Shown in pieces: positions 8,121 through 16,718 of a stretch of 64,000 bases of DNA. The first letter of the stretch is position 1; each line of letters starts with the position of its first letter. The DNA is taken from NCBI GenBank assembly GCA_002305015.1, contig DBPW01000044.1:88573-152572 (forward strand). Direction: 5' to 3'. A program made the position numbers and the translations under genes. The stretch is from Bacteroidales bacterium UBA1410. Its GTDB lineage: Bacteria; Bacteroidota; Bacteroidia; Bacteroidales; Dysgonomonadaceae. The notes under the pieces were generated by a model, which saw only the letters and a program-made list of their open reading frames with translations, made no database searches and was not told the origin of the DNA.

Positions 8121-9152
8121 TTAGGGAACGTCGTTGCCGATATCAACCGAAACGTTCAGCATTTGTTGAAAAAACAACTTGCCTTCGGAAAAATGCAGGT
8201 TGATATTTAATCGCACTTTGGTTCTCCGCGTTTCCGCAAACCGAATATACCATTCGCTTTCAGCATACGATTTTCCCCTCAAAAACGGAGTACCCCAATA
8301 GAGATCGCCTCCAAAAGTTTCAAACAACCGCATCCGCGGATCGCCCACATAGAATGTATTTTGTGTACCTATGCCATGATATTCGGCATTAAGGCGGGCT
8401 ATAAACCCTACCGGTTTAAACAATCTGCCTTCAATGTGACGATCTCTCTCGTATCCCATCAATATTCCTGCCGAAACCATTCCTCCAACTGTTCCGGGAT
8501 TGTCATACTGCAATCCCACAGATGCCTGCAACTGCATATTTTCACTTACGCCCCAATCAGGTGTCGAAGGACGGGTATTCGCATAATGAAACATATACGA
8601 TTGAAAATCGGCAAAAAATAATTCATGGGCAGCTTTTCCCGAAAAACCGATAAAAAAATTCTCACGTGTGGTGGGTGTGGCATAGCCGGTCCAATCCATC
8701 CATGCATCAAAAAAATTATCCCTGCTGCCTATCCGAAAAAATACACCCTGAATAAGCGGGAGAAAATGATTGACAGAATCGTTGAAAAAAAAAGTATTGT
8801 AATTAGAGAGGACATCTTTTCGTGGAAAGGCGCCTGCACGGAAAAGAATTTTCGGTGTTTGATATTGGTAATAAAGCGTAACGTCGACCTTATCGATTGC
8901 TTTTTTCATTCCGGGGATTTTCAGCAAATTCACTCCTCCGTAAAGAGCGTGAACAGAATCCCATTTCACACTTCCGATGGGATTGAGCCATATGCCGTTC
9001 ATTGTTTGTGAACCAACGAAAGACGATCCGGAATATTCGGTATTGTCGAAAAAATATTCGAATCCCGCTTTCCAACGATATTCTTGAGCATTAACAAGAA
9101 ATAGCGAAAAAAGCATCAACGCGGCAGACAAGAACAATCGTTGCACAAGCAA
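8121..9152 (-). CDS. Outer-membrane beta-barrel protein of unknown function, third gene after panC-panD
   Basis: About 343 residues with a signal peptide ending near Ala22 (FLVNAQ|EYRW). The rest alternates aromatic and polar residues in the manner of an outer-membrane beta barrel, with repeated Gly-aromatic turns. I recognise no family. It begins 5 bp after panD, so it is probably cotranscribed with panC-panD. The start is odd: no ATG gives a complete signal peptide. The open frame begins with TTG (9152), with GTG at 9146 and TTG at 9137 as alternatives, while the first ATG (9116) would cut the signal to about ten residues. A TAnnTTTG match (TATTTTTG, 9150-9157) overlaps the TTG, so a start at 9137 is also possible. 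Confidence 0.65.
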   Translation of the reverse strand: MLVQRLFLSAALMLFSLFLVNAQEYRWKAGFEYFFDNTEYSGSSFVGSQTMNGIWLNPIGSVKWDSVHALYGGVNLLKIPGMKKAIDKVDVTLYYQYQTPKILFRAGAFPRKDVLSNYNTFFFNDSVNHFLPLIQGVFFRIGSRDNFFDAWMDWTGYATPTTRENFFIGFSGKAAHELFFADFQSYMFHYANTRPSTPDWGVSENMQLQASVGLQYDNPGTVGGMVSAGILMGYERDRHIEGRLFKPVGFIARLNAEYHGIGTQNTFYVGDPRMRLFETFGGDLYWGTPFLRGKSYAESEWYIRFAETRRTKVRLNINLHFSEGKLFFQQMLNVSVDIGNDVP

Positions 9153-9157
9153 AAATA

Positions 9158-9511
9158 TTACCTTTTTATTTTGTTCGTTTTTTCCTCTACCTTAACAATG
9201 GTAGGTTTAAAGGCTTTGGCTTCTTCGAGCGTCATTATGGCATAACTCATAATAATCACGATATCACCCTTTTGTACTTTGCGAGCAGCAGCACCGTTCA
9301 AACAAATTATTCCCGATCCTCTTTCTCCGGGAATCACATAGGTTTCGAAACGTTCGCCGTTATTGTTGTTCATTACGGAAACCTTTTCGTTAACCAACAT
9401 GTTGGCTGCATCAATAAGATCTTCATCGATGGTAATGCTGCCTTCATAATTAAGATCGGCATCGGTAACGGTTGCCCTGTGAATTTTCGATTTCAATACT
9501 TCAATATACAT
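9158..9511 (-). CDS. panD: Aspartate 1-decarboxylase (pyruvoyl enzyme)
   Basis: 117 residues. It decarboxylates L-aspartate to beta-alanine for pantothenate. The self-processing Gly24-Ser25 bond (NYEGSITID) is intact; Ser25 becomes the pyruvoyl group. VPGERGSGIICLNGAAAR and QKGDIVIIMSYA are family motifs. Two adjacent ATGs overlap the panC stop; the second (9511) gives the canonical Gly24-Ser25 numbering and is preferred over the first (9514). Translation is probably coupled to panC. Confidence 0.96.
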   Translation of the reverse strand: MYIEVLKSKIHRATVTDADLNYEGSITIDEDLIDAANMLVNEKVSVMNNNNGERFETYVIPGERGSGIICLNGAAARKVQKGDIVIIMSYAIMTLEEAKAFKPTIVKVEEKTNKIKR

Positions 9512-10368
9512 CATTGGTTTTCGATTTTTTTATATGAAATGTTATCAATCAATCGCACATCACCACAAAATACGGCAATGCACCCTACCACGTAAGCCGA
9601 ATCGTTCCAATCCGAAACAGCCTGCAATGTGTTTCCATCTACTATATCAAAATACTCGACGCACAAGCCGTCGATTTGATTGATTCGATTAGTCACAAAA
9701 TCAAGAGTTTCCTGTATGCTTTTTTCGTTAACGAAATCGGTACTTAGGCGCAAACTTCGATAGATTTCGGCCGCCTTTTGGCGTTGCTCTTCCGATAATC
9801 GCAAATTGCGACTGCTCATGGCCAAACCGCTCGTTTCGCGAACGATGGGAACACCCACAATTTCAACCGGTATGGCCAATTGTCGCACCATTTCACGCAC
9901 AATAGCCAGTTGTTGGAAATCTTTCTCTCCAAAATAAGCTCTGGTGGGCTTTACGGCATAAAACAATTTGCTCACAATCTGTGCAACGCCATTGAAATGT
10001 CCGGGACGAAAACGGCCTTCCATGACTTTATCCAGCATCCCGAAATCGAAAACGCGCGTATCCGGCTCGGGATACATTTCTTCTACCGAAGGAACAAAAG
10101 CAACGGTAACCCCTATACTCTCGAGTAGCGCACAATCGGCTTCCGAATTACGGGGATAAAGACGAAAATCTTCTTTATCGTTAAATTGGGTGGGATTGAC
10201 AAAAACGCTGACCACTGCCACTTCATTCTCTCCAACACATTGTTTCACCAATGCCGCATGCCCTTGATGCAATGCGCCCATCGTCGGCACCAAACCTATC
10301 GATTTTTCCTTATCCCTTAAAGGTTGGAGAAACCGATCGAGATCAGCAACAGTCTTTATAATTTCCAT
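9511..10368 (-). CDS. panC: Pantothenate synthetase (pantoate-beta-alanine ligase)
   Basis: 285 residues, normal length. It condenses pantoate and beta-alanine using ATP. The nucleotidyltransferase HIGH-type motif is in PTMGALHQGH. VFVNPTQFN and the FGEKDFQQL and MSSRN segments of the active site are all present. It is first in panC-panD-barrel protein and divergent from the GT5-like gene. Its stop overlaps the panD start. Cytosolic. Confidence 0.97.
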   Translation of the reverse strand: MEIIKTVADLDRFLQPLRDKEKSIGLVPTMGALHQGHAALVKQCVGENEVAVVSVFVNPTQFNDKEDFRLYPRNSEADCALLESIGVTVAFVPSVEEMYPEPDTRVFDFGMLDKVMEGRFRPGHFNGVAQIVSKLFYAVKPTRAYFGEKDFQQLAIVREMVRQLAIPVEIVGVPIVRETSGLAMSSRNLRLSEEQRQKAAEIYRSLRLSTDFVNEKSIQETLDFVTNRINQIDGLCVEYFDIVDGNTLQAVSDWNDSAYVVGCIAVFCGDVRLIDNISYKKIENQ

Positions 10369-10393
10369 TTTTATACATTGTCAGAAAAACATG

Positions 10394-10401
10394 CAAAGCA
10401 A
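10394..10401 (-). promoter_or_regulatory. Possible panC promoter, weak -7 element
   Basis: On the minus strand TTGCTTTG lies 25 bp before the panC ATG, one mismatch from TAnnTTTG. Position is right but the match is imperfect. Confidence 0.3.
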
Positions 10402-10550
10402 CAAAATTTTTGTCACATAACGAAACCTCTTTCCCATTATCTTGTCTTTCTGTCGACTATCATTTTTTAATAAAAATGATAAATCCCTGAAAATAAGGTA
10501 ATAAGAAAAACAATCTCGATTTATTTTGTTATTATGCGGATTTTTTTTAT

Positions 10551-10558
10551 TATCTTTG
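10551..10558 (+). promoter_or_regulatory. Promoter of the GT5-like/DUF4270 operon
   Basis: TATCTTTG matches TAnnTTTG, 27 bp before the ATG at 10585. A TTTTG at 10524-10528 may be the -33 box. Because this element lies downstream of an in-frame ATG at 10534, that ATG cannot be the start. Confidence 0.7.
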
Positions 10559-10584
10559 TACTGAATTTTAGATATATAGCCAAA

Positions 10585-11400
10585 ATGAGTCAGAAAAAAG
10601 TTTTATTTATTTCACAGGAGATTTACCCATACTTACCGGAAACACAAATTTCACTTACTGCCAGAAATTTACCGCAAGCCATACAGGAACGGGGGCATGA
10701 AATACGCACTTTTATGCCTAAATACGGCAACATCAATGAACGACGCAATCAATTGCATGAAGTGATTCGTCTTTCGGGAATGAATCTTATTATAGACGAT
10801 ACCGATCACTCACTCATCATCAAAGTGGCATCTATTCAACCGGCGAGAATGCAGGTTTATTTTATTGATAACGACGATTTCTTTCAAAGAAAAGGAACCG
10901 TAGTAAACAAAAATGGTGAAGAATATGACGATAATGCCGAGCGCAGCATTTTCTTTATCCGCGGTGTAATGGAAACCATCAAGAAACTCCGATGGATACC
11001 CGATATCATTCATTGCCACGGATGGATGACAGCGATAGCACCTCTTTATATTAAAAAGGGATATGCCGACGATCCCTGTTTTACTAACTCAAAAGTAATT
11101 TATTCGGTTTATGATAACGGTTTTAAAAAAGAGTTTCAACCCGATTTCCCAAAAAAATTGAAATTTGATACACTCGGCGACAAAGAAATTGAAGAATTAA
11201 CCAAACGTGGCACATTCGATTTTAACACATTGACCAAATTGGCAATCGACTATTCGGATGGAGTGGTGCAAGGAAGTGAAGAAATACCGCATGAAATAAA
11301 AAATTATATTGCCGATAAGAAAGTTAATTTCTTGGATTACGAAAAAGATTTTAACAAAAGTGTCGAGGCAATCGAAAATTTCTACGAAGAACTCGAATAA
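10585..11400 (+). CDS. Truncated glycogen/starch synthase-like protein (GT5 N-terminal domain only)
   Basis: 271 residues from the ATG at 10585, chosen because the promoter element excludes the earlier ATG. It begins KKVLFISQEIYPY, like the first strand of GT5 glycogen synthases, and continues with TFMPKYG, MQVYFIDNDDFF and PDIIHCHGWM, all GT5 N-domain motifs. The ADP-glucose-binding residues at the start of true GlgA (KTGGL-type Lys and the following Gly-rich loop) are not evident; the segment reads YLPETQISL. The C-terminal Rossmann domain with the catalytic KxGG region is missing, and full synthases have about 480 residues. It is probably not an active synthase. It is followed by a DUF4270 lipoprotein, a pairing I recall from other Bacteroidota, so it may have an adapted function. 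Confidence 0.85.
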   Translation: MSQKKVLFISQEIYPYLPETQISLTARNLPQAIQERGHEIRTFMPKYGNINERRNQLHEVIRLSGMNLIIDDTDHSLIIKVASIQPARMQVYFIDNDDFFQRKGTVVNKNGEEYDDNAERSIFFIRGVMETIKKLRWIPDIIHCHGWMTAIAPLYIKKGYADDPCFTNSKVIYSVYDNGFKKEFQPDFPKKLKFDTLGDKEIEELTKRGTFDFNTLTKLAIDYSDGVVQGSEEIPHEIKNYIADKKVNFLDYEKDFNKSVEAIENFYEELE

Positions 11401-11479
11401 AAGTTTTCGCGTCTGCCATTTTTTTATCCCGTTATTTTTTCGGATATTTGCGCAGTTAAAAAACAAATTTTTGAAACGG

Positions 11480-12826
11480 ATGAAGCTCCAACCCTTGTAT
11501 AAACTGTTTTTTATCTCGAGCATGATAATGGCAATAGCGACATCGTGCGACGACACGCTCAAAGAAATAGGATTTACCATTCAACCAGGAAAAGACCGGA
11601 TAACGGTGGGTACCGATACTCTTGCTCTACAAGCCTCCACAGTACAGGTCGACAAAATATTTGCAAAAACAAAAAATCCCATACTTGGCGAATATATCGA
11701 TCCTCTTTTTGGAACCATAAAATCAGACTATGTAGGCGAATTTTACTATCCCGAAGGGGAATCGTTTCAGTCGGGAGCAGTCATCGACTCGGTAAGACTA
11801 TCACTTTTTTTTGATTCCTGGGTAGGCGATTCACTCGCACCGATGGAAGTATCGGTATATGAGGTAACCAAAACATTGCCATCTTATTATTATACCGATT
11901 TTAATCCCCAAAACTATGTTTCTCCTACCCCATTGGGTAAAACACTGTTTACTGCAGCCAATCTGGAACTGTCGGAAGACGAAAAAACCCAAACCGATTA
12001 TCGAATGGCTGTAGTGAATCTGCCCGACTCGCTCGGACAACGCATGTTGGACAACCCCGATAGACTCATCGACACGGAAACATTCAAGGAATTCTTTAAG
12101 GGATTATATGTAACCACTACATTTGGAACAGGAACCATAATTAAAGTTGCCTATACCTATTTTGTAGTACATTACCACTATCCCGGTAAAAGTTCGACTA
12201 CCGGTGTGGATACCACGTTTACCGATTACATACGGCTGAATTTTTCTCCTGAAGTAACCCAGATTAATTCCATACAAAACAAGAACAATCAGCTGTTGAT
12301 TCCGGATGATACGGAAACCCATATAAAAAGTCCGGCCGGAGTGAATACGGAAATCGTTTTCCCGTTCTCTCAGATCTCGGATAAACTCCAAGCACAAGCG
12401 TTAAATCAGGCCAACCTGAAAATATATGCCATTCCGGACGATCAAACCAACCTGAAATTCAAGCTAAGTCCGCCCAATTATCTATTGCTGATCAACAAAG
12501 ACTCGTTGCAGGGTTTCTTCGAAAAACGAAAAATGCCTGATAATATTACCTCTTTCTATACAAGCTTCAATAAAACGGAATATTCCTACGATTTTTCCAA
12601 TATCTCGGCATTGATAAATCATTACAAGGAAGTAAACAAGGGAGAAATTCCCGATTTAACGTATTATTTGATCCCTGTAGACATTACCTTTACCTCGCAA
12701 TCCGATTATTACGGCCAAACGTATCAGATTCCTACCAATTTTTATAATTTGATGACCCCTTCGGCCATAACATTGAGCAAAACCAGTAAAGATTTAAATC
12801 TGAAATTGATATTCAGCAAATTCTAA
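11480..12826 (+). CDS. DUF4270 family lipoprotein
   Basis: 448 residues from ATG 11480. This start is chosen because it directly gives a signal peptide with lipobox Cys23 (IATSCDD); a longer frame upstream overlaps the preceding gene and would bury the signal. CDDTLKEIG followed by VQPG/TDTL-type strands, KNPILGEYIDPLFGT and AVIDSVRLSLFFD are the conserved DUF4270 opening. The remainder is beta-rich. Function unknown. The second base after the Cys is acidic (DD), which suits surface export. It lies 79 bp after the GT5-like gene with no terminator between. Confidence 0.85.
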   Translation: MKLQPLYKLFFISSMIMAIATSCDDTLKEIGFTIQPGKDRITVGTDTLALQASTVQVDKIFAKTKNPILGEYIDPLFGTIKSDYVGEFYYPEGESFQSGAVIDSVRLSLFFDSWVGDSLAPMEVSVYEVTKTLPSYYYTDFNPQNYVSPTPLGKTLFTAANLELSEDEKTQTDYRMAVVNLPDSLGQRMLDNPDRLIDTETFKEFFKGLYVTTTFGTGTIIKVAYTYFVVHYHYPGKSSTTGVDTTFTDYIRLNFSPEVTQINSIQNKNNQLLIPDDTETHIKSPAGVNTEIVFPFSQISDKLQAQALNQANLKIYAIPDDQTNLKFKLSPPNYLLLINKDSLQGFFEKRKMPDNITSFYTSFNKTEYSYDFSNISALINHYKEVNKGEIPDLTYYLIPVDITFTSQSDYYGQTYQIPTNFYNLMTPSAITLSKTSKDLNLKLIFSKF

Positions 12827-12998
12827 ACAGTACAATTTTCTTCGTTTCTTGAAGAAGATAATCTCTTGTTCATCGCCTTTTATTGAAAGAAATAAAGAAA
12901 TAAAGAAATAAAAAAATGGGAAAGGAATAAGTTTAATTTTTTTTTTTTTGCAGTCGATAAAAAAATTGACATAATTCGGTTTTATTTAAAGTAACTTC

Positions 12999-13028
12999 TT
13001 GGTAGTTTAGAAATTAAACTGTAAATTG
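12999..13028 (+). promoter_or_regulatory. Promoter-like unit 1 of 3 (degenerate)
   Basis: TTGG at 12999-13002, about 20 bp spacer, then TAAATTG-CA at 13022-13030. It aligns with units 2 and 3 but has a one-base-short -7 element, so it may be inactive. Confidence 0.35.
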
Positions 13029-13234
13029 CAACCGAACTGTTATGCAAATTTCCCCATTTTATTGTGATGTGTGGGTAATAAGACTAAAAATCAACCAATT
13101 ATGTATTAAGTATCATGATGTTCAATACCAAAGTAAGAAGGATAGTAGCATAATAAATAGATAAGAAAAAATACAACTATTTGCAACCGGTAAAAAAAAA
13201 TTCGACTTAATCCTGAATTTTTCAAGGTAAATCC

Positions 13235-13265
13235 TTTGAAATTTAAAAATTAAACCATAAAATTG
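13235..13265 (+). promoter_or_regulatory. Promoter-like unit 2 of 3
   Basis: TTTG at 13235-13238, 19 bp spacer, TAAAATTG at 13258-13265: one mismatch from TAnnTTTG and the same spacing as unit 3. Confidence 0.4.
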
Positions 13266-13497
13266 CAGACAAAATAACGCGTAAGTTTACCCGTATGAAA
13301 GAATTTGAAGGAATAACCGTGGTAATCAACAAATTATAAAAAATAAAGATTAATATGGATACAGTATTGATTAATTTTCATGAACGTTATATTTTATATC
13401 CGAGAGACGGATGATCCTGCAAAAACAAAGGAAAGCGGACAGGATATGTATGCAGTGAGAAAATAGTTGGGAAAAATAAGAATTTTAAAGCAAATTA

Positions 13498-13528
13498 TTT
13501 GGAAATAAAAAATAAAATTTTAATTTTG
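13498..13528 (+). promoter_or_regulatory. Main promoter of the S-layer-like gene (unit 3 of 3)
   Basis: TTTG (-33) at 13498-13501, 19 bp spacer, TAATTTTG (-7) at 13521-13528: a full match to the Bacteroidota housekeeping promoter. It leaves a leader of about 120 nt before the ATG at 13656. Confidence 0.7.
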
Positions 13529-13655
13529 CAAATAGAAATAATCCGAGTTTTCATAAACAAACTTGTGAAATATGACATGTGAAAAAAATAAAAAAATCTC
13601 AAAAAATAGAGAACAAAAAGTGAATTATCTTAATTTATTATTAAATTTTTAGTGT

Positions 13656-16568
13656 ATGAAAAAGTTATTTTTTAAGTTATTTATCTTTGCAGTAATTGGT
13701 GCATTTGTCACAATTACATCGTGTAAAGACTATGATGATGACATCAGCAGATTGGATACTGATCTTGCAGCTGCTAAAAGTTCGCTAGAGGCTGCTGTTA
13801 ATGAGTTGAACACGCTGAAGACACAAATTAATGCCGCGGCTACTGATAGCGAAGTAGCTTCTGCCGTTGCTGCTGCCAAAACTGAAGCGATCAACGCAGC
13901 AAAAACCGAAGCAACAAACCTGCTCAATGCGCTTAAAGGTGGTTACACCGGCACATTGAAAGAACTCAACGATAAGATCGTTGAGCAGGCTGCATTAATC
14001 ACGGTACTGCAAGGTGATGCTACCGCCTTAGGAAAAGACCTCGATGCTGCAGAAGTACAAATAGCCGCCAATAAAGCTGCTATTGCTCTGCAACAGGCTA
14101 TCCTGGACAAATACCTGAAGGCAGGCAGTCCCGATAATCTCGTGGATGCCATCAATGACATCAAAACTGAAATGGCTAATGTAAAAACACAGCTGGATGC
14201 TGCAGCAACTCAGGCAGATTTGGATGCGCTAGCTGATGAACTGGATGCTCTTTCTGATGCATTGGATGCTCTTGATGATCAAATTGGTGATATCAACGAT
14301 TCGCTAAACATCATGAACTTTGCCAAGATCAATAACATGATCACGGAGATCAGCTTCGATTATGTGGGTGACGACTGGTCTGAAAGAGATAGAGATCTCG
14401 ATTTCACAACTACTTTTGCAAGAGTGAACTATACTTTTGCACCAGGTGTTGCCAATGCCATCACCTTTGTAAAAGGTCAGAGACAAGCAACGGACGGGGT
14501 TGCGATTACAGTTAAGGTAAGTCCTGCAAACGCCGATCTGAGCAAGATGATCGATAAGATTAAGCTGATCCGTAGCGATGCCGATGCACAAATTAACAAC
14601 TACGTAGTTGCTACCAAAGCTGAACGCGCCATTCCGCTGTTGACCCGTGCTACTCCCACCGTAACCGGTCTCTGGAGTATTACTTTCGAATTACCTACTT
14701 CAGCAAATCTTACAGAATTTACAAAATTGATTCAAAGTCCAACTCCGTTAAAACAGTATCTTTTCGCTCTTGCTATTGAAAATACCGTAGATGAAGGAGA
14801 GGATCCGGAAGATCGTTTTGTGATTTCTGACTTTGCTATTGCAATCTCAGCTGATGATGTAACTCCTGTTTACAATGATGGTACCAAATTAACATTAGGA
14901 GACCTTGACTTCTCCGCTAAAAACGCTTCCTCTGCAACATGGATAGCCCATACTGCTATCAAGAACCGTTATGGTTTTCCGGATCCGGTATCGGCAAGTT
15001 TAATGTATGATATGAAGTGGAGTGCCCCCGGCGTATGGAGCGAAACTGCCACCATGATTCCAGACGGTGCCGATGACAGATCAAGCGCTGCTTTATTGAA
15101 TGTGGAAGTGGGCAAAGAATTCAACGTAAAAATTGACAATCCGAACATTTATGCTTACTATGTAGTCCTTGATGAAAAATATGCTGTGGAAAGTATTCCT
15201 TCAGAACTAAATGCTTGGAAAGCTTATGCTTATGAAGGTCTGAATACCGTATATAAAGCTGATGAAGTTGCCAAATTGAAGATCAACTCCGCTTCTGCTG
15301 CGGGCGACATCATCGGTTTCCGCGTTTATGCTGTGAATTGGGATGGAACTTTGGTTGACCCTGATGGTAAATCCTTCTACGTGGGTGTTGGGGCCAGCGC
15401 AGGCTCAACTCTTGCATTCAAACAGGAAATCACTGCACCTGTGACGCTTGGTACACCTGTGGCTTCAGATATCCTGACCTTCACTCCTCCCTCTGGTGTT
15501 GCAATTGCTTCAGCTGATTTCACGATGACCCTCGAGCATGGTCAGATACTAAATGCCGGCAACTTAACACAGTATAGTGCAACTACAGGTAGTGCAACTA
15601 CAACTGACTGGGCTGCTACCAAGAGACTCCAGATTACTGGTGCAATACCTGCAAATCTGAAGGAAAATACAACCTATACCGGTACACTGACGTTGAGGAA
15701 TGCAGCTAATATTCCAGTATTTGTACAGAATATTTCGCTCGTGAAAGTGCTTCCGACTGCTGATCTGGGCATTACCTACAAGACCAATATACATCATAAT
15801 GTAAACGGTGCACAGGTAATCTATGGCTATCCACTCCCAACTGCTCAATACGATCTGACAACGGCTCTTAATGTTCCAACAACAATGAACAACTTGGTTG
15901 TAGCCAATGCCTCTACCTATCCTGTTGCTTCAATGCCCGCATGGACAATACCCGGAACGTATGGAATAACTATAGCTAGCGTTCCTGTCGTAGAAATTGG
16001 TGTACCATATCTGCCAGCAGCTGCTCCAGGACATGGGAAGATTTACGACTTGACCCTGTCAAGGAACTTCGGACCTGTGAAATATAGTTCAACTGTTCCT
16101 GGAGGTGTTAACTATTTATTGAATTGGAACGGTAGCCCTGCACTCAAGGTTGAATTCCGTTCTTATGTACAGGATCTGGCAGACTGGAAGTATGCTAATG
16201 ATGGAACAGTGGTTGAAGGTAAGTTCCCGAACCTGCAATATGGCCAAGATTTGAATGGTTATTCATTGACCAATATCACTGCACTACCACCTGCAGGACC
16301 TCGCATCGACCTTACCAACACACCTGCTCTCCAAGACGGCAGAACATTCAACGTAACAGGCGTAAAAGTATTGACAGGACCTACTTTCAACATTGCTAAC
16401 GAATATTTCGTTCCTACAATCAGTGGTACTGTAATCAACTTCGATGCAGTAATCACGTCTACACCTTCAGGTCCGGTACCGACCAAGCTGGAAGTAACAT
16501 TGACTGATAACTTCGGACATAGCTATACCTTCGTTATACCGAAAGTATTCAACATGACCCTGAACTAA
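13656..16568 (+). CDS. Large Ala/Thr-rich surface lipoprotein, candidate S-layer-type protein
   Basis: 970 residues. The signal peptide ends at lipobox Cys23 (TITSCKDYDDD), with the acidic run expected for surface export. Cys23 is the only cysteine I find in the whole protein. Residues about 28-215 are a continuous Ala/Leu/Asp/Lys heptad-rich helical region, a probable coiled-coil stalk with repeats such as DALADELDALSDALDALDDQ. From about 225 to the end it is beta-rich, with several Ig-like-looking modules full of Thr, Val, Pro and Asn. Codon use leans to CTG, AAC and GCT more than in neighbours, as in abundant proteins. Long non-coding DNA with stacked promoter-like units precedes it. S-layer or other major surface protein is inferred from these properties; no named family was recognised. 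Confidence 0.8.
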   Translation: MKKLFFKLFIFAVIGAFVTITSCKDYDDDISRLDTDLAAAKSSLEAAVNELNTLKTQINAAATDSEVASAVAAAKTEAINAAKTEATNLLNALKGGYTGTLKELNDKIVEQAALITVLQGDATALGKDLDAAEVQIAANKAAIALQQAILDKYLKAGSPDNLVDAINDIKTEMANVKTQLDAAATQADLDALADELDALSDALDALDDQIGDINDSLNIMNFAKINNMITEISFDYVGDDWSERDRDLDFTTTFARVNYTFAPGVANAITFVKGQRQATDGVAITVKVSPANADLSKMIDKIKLIRSDADAQINNYVVATKAERAIPLLTRATPTVTGLWSITFELPTSANLTEFTKLIQSPTPLKQYLFALAIENTVDEGEDPEDRFVISDFAIAISADDVTPVYNDGTKLTLGDLDFSAKNASSATWIAHTAIKNRYGFPDPVSASLMYDMKWSAPGVWSETATMIPDGADDRSSAALLNVEVGKEFNVKIDNPNIYAYYVVLDEKYAVESIPSELNAWKAYAYEGLNTVYKADEVAKLKINSASAAGDIIGFRVYAVNWDGTLVDPDGKSFYVGVGASAGSTLAFKQEITAPVTLGTPVASDILTFTPPSGVAIASADFTMTLEHGQILNAGNLTQYSATTGSATTTDWAATKRLQITGAIPANLKENTTYTGTLTLRNAANIPVFVQNISLVKVLPTADLGITYKTNIHHNVNGAQVIYGYPLPTAQYDLTTALNVPTTMNNLVVANASTYPVASMPAWTIPGTYGITIASVPVVEIGVPYLPAAAPGHGKIYDLTLSRNFGPVKYSSTVPGGVNYLLNWNGSPALKVEFRSYVQDLADWKYANDGTVVEGKFPNLQYGQDLNGYSLTNITALPPAGPRIDLTNTPALQDGRTFNVTGVKVLTGPTFNIANEYFVPTISGTVINFDAVITSTPSGPVPTKLEVTLTDNFGHSYTFVIPKVFNMTLN

Positions 16569-16593
16569 TCTTTCAATAACTATTGCAAAATGG

Positions 16594-16627
16594 GGCTGTC
16601 TCAAAAGTAGGGACAGCCTCTTTTTTT
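16594..16627 (+). terminator. Hairpin plus T-run at the IS1182 end, likely terminating the S-layer-like gene
   Basis: GGCTGTC (16594-16600) pairs with GACAGCC (16612-16618), followed by TC and seven T. The structure is formed by the insertion sequence's own terminal sequence and lies 25 bp after the stop at 16568. Confidence 0.7.
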
Positions 16628-16718
16628 ATTGGATAGTGCAATAAAAATATGAGGAAAATATTTGTAGGAATGTTTGTTTTTTTAGTATTTTTATAGCTGT
16701 AAATCAATAGAATAAGAT

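Larger units (their letters stand above)
12827..13655. other. 830-bp non-coding region upstream of the S-layer-like gene, with a repeated block
   Basis: Very AT-rich, with no credible open frame. It contains two imperfect copies of a block of about 148 bp, 12956-13102 and 13189-13337. Their shared anchors fall at nearly the same offsets: AAATTAAAC near offset 55-58, then a TAAA..TTGCA element, then AATCAACNAATTAT near offset 133-135. The promoter-like core of the block recurs a third time at 13498-13528, where it matches the consensus best. Long T and A runs occur at 12939-12950 and 13191-13200. No tRNA or hairpin terminator was found. Confidence 0.65.
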
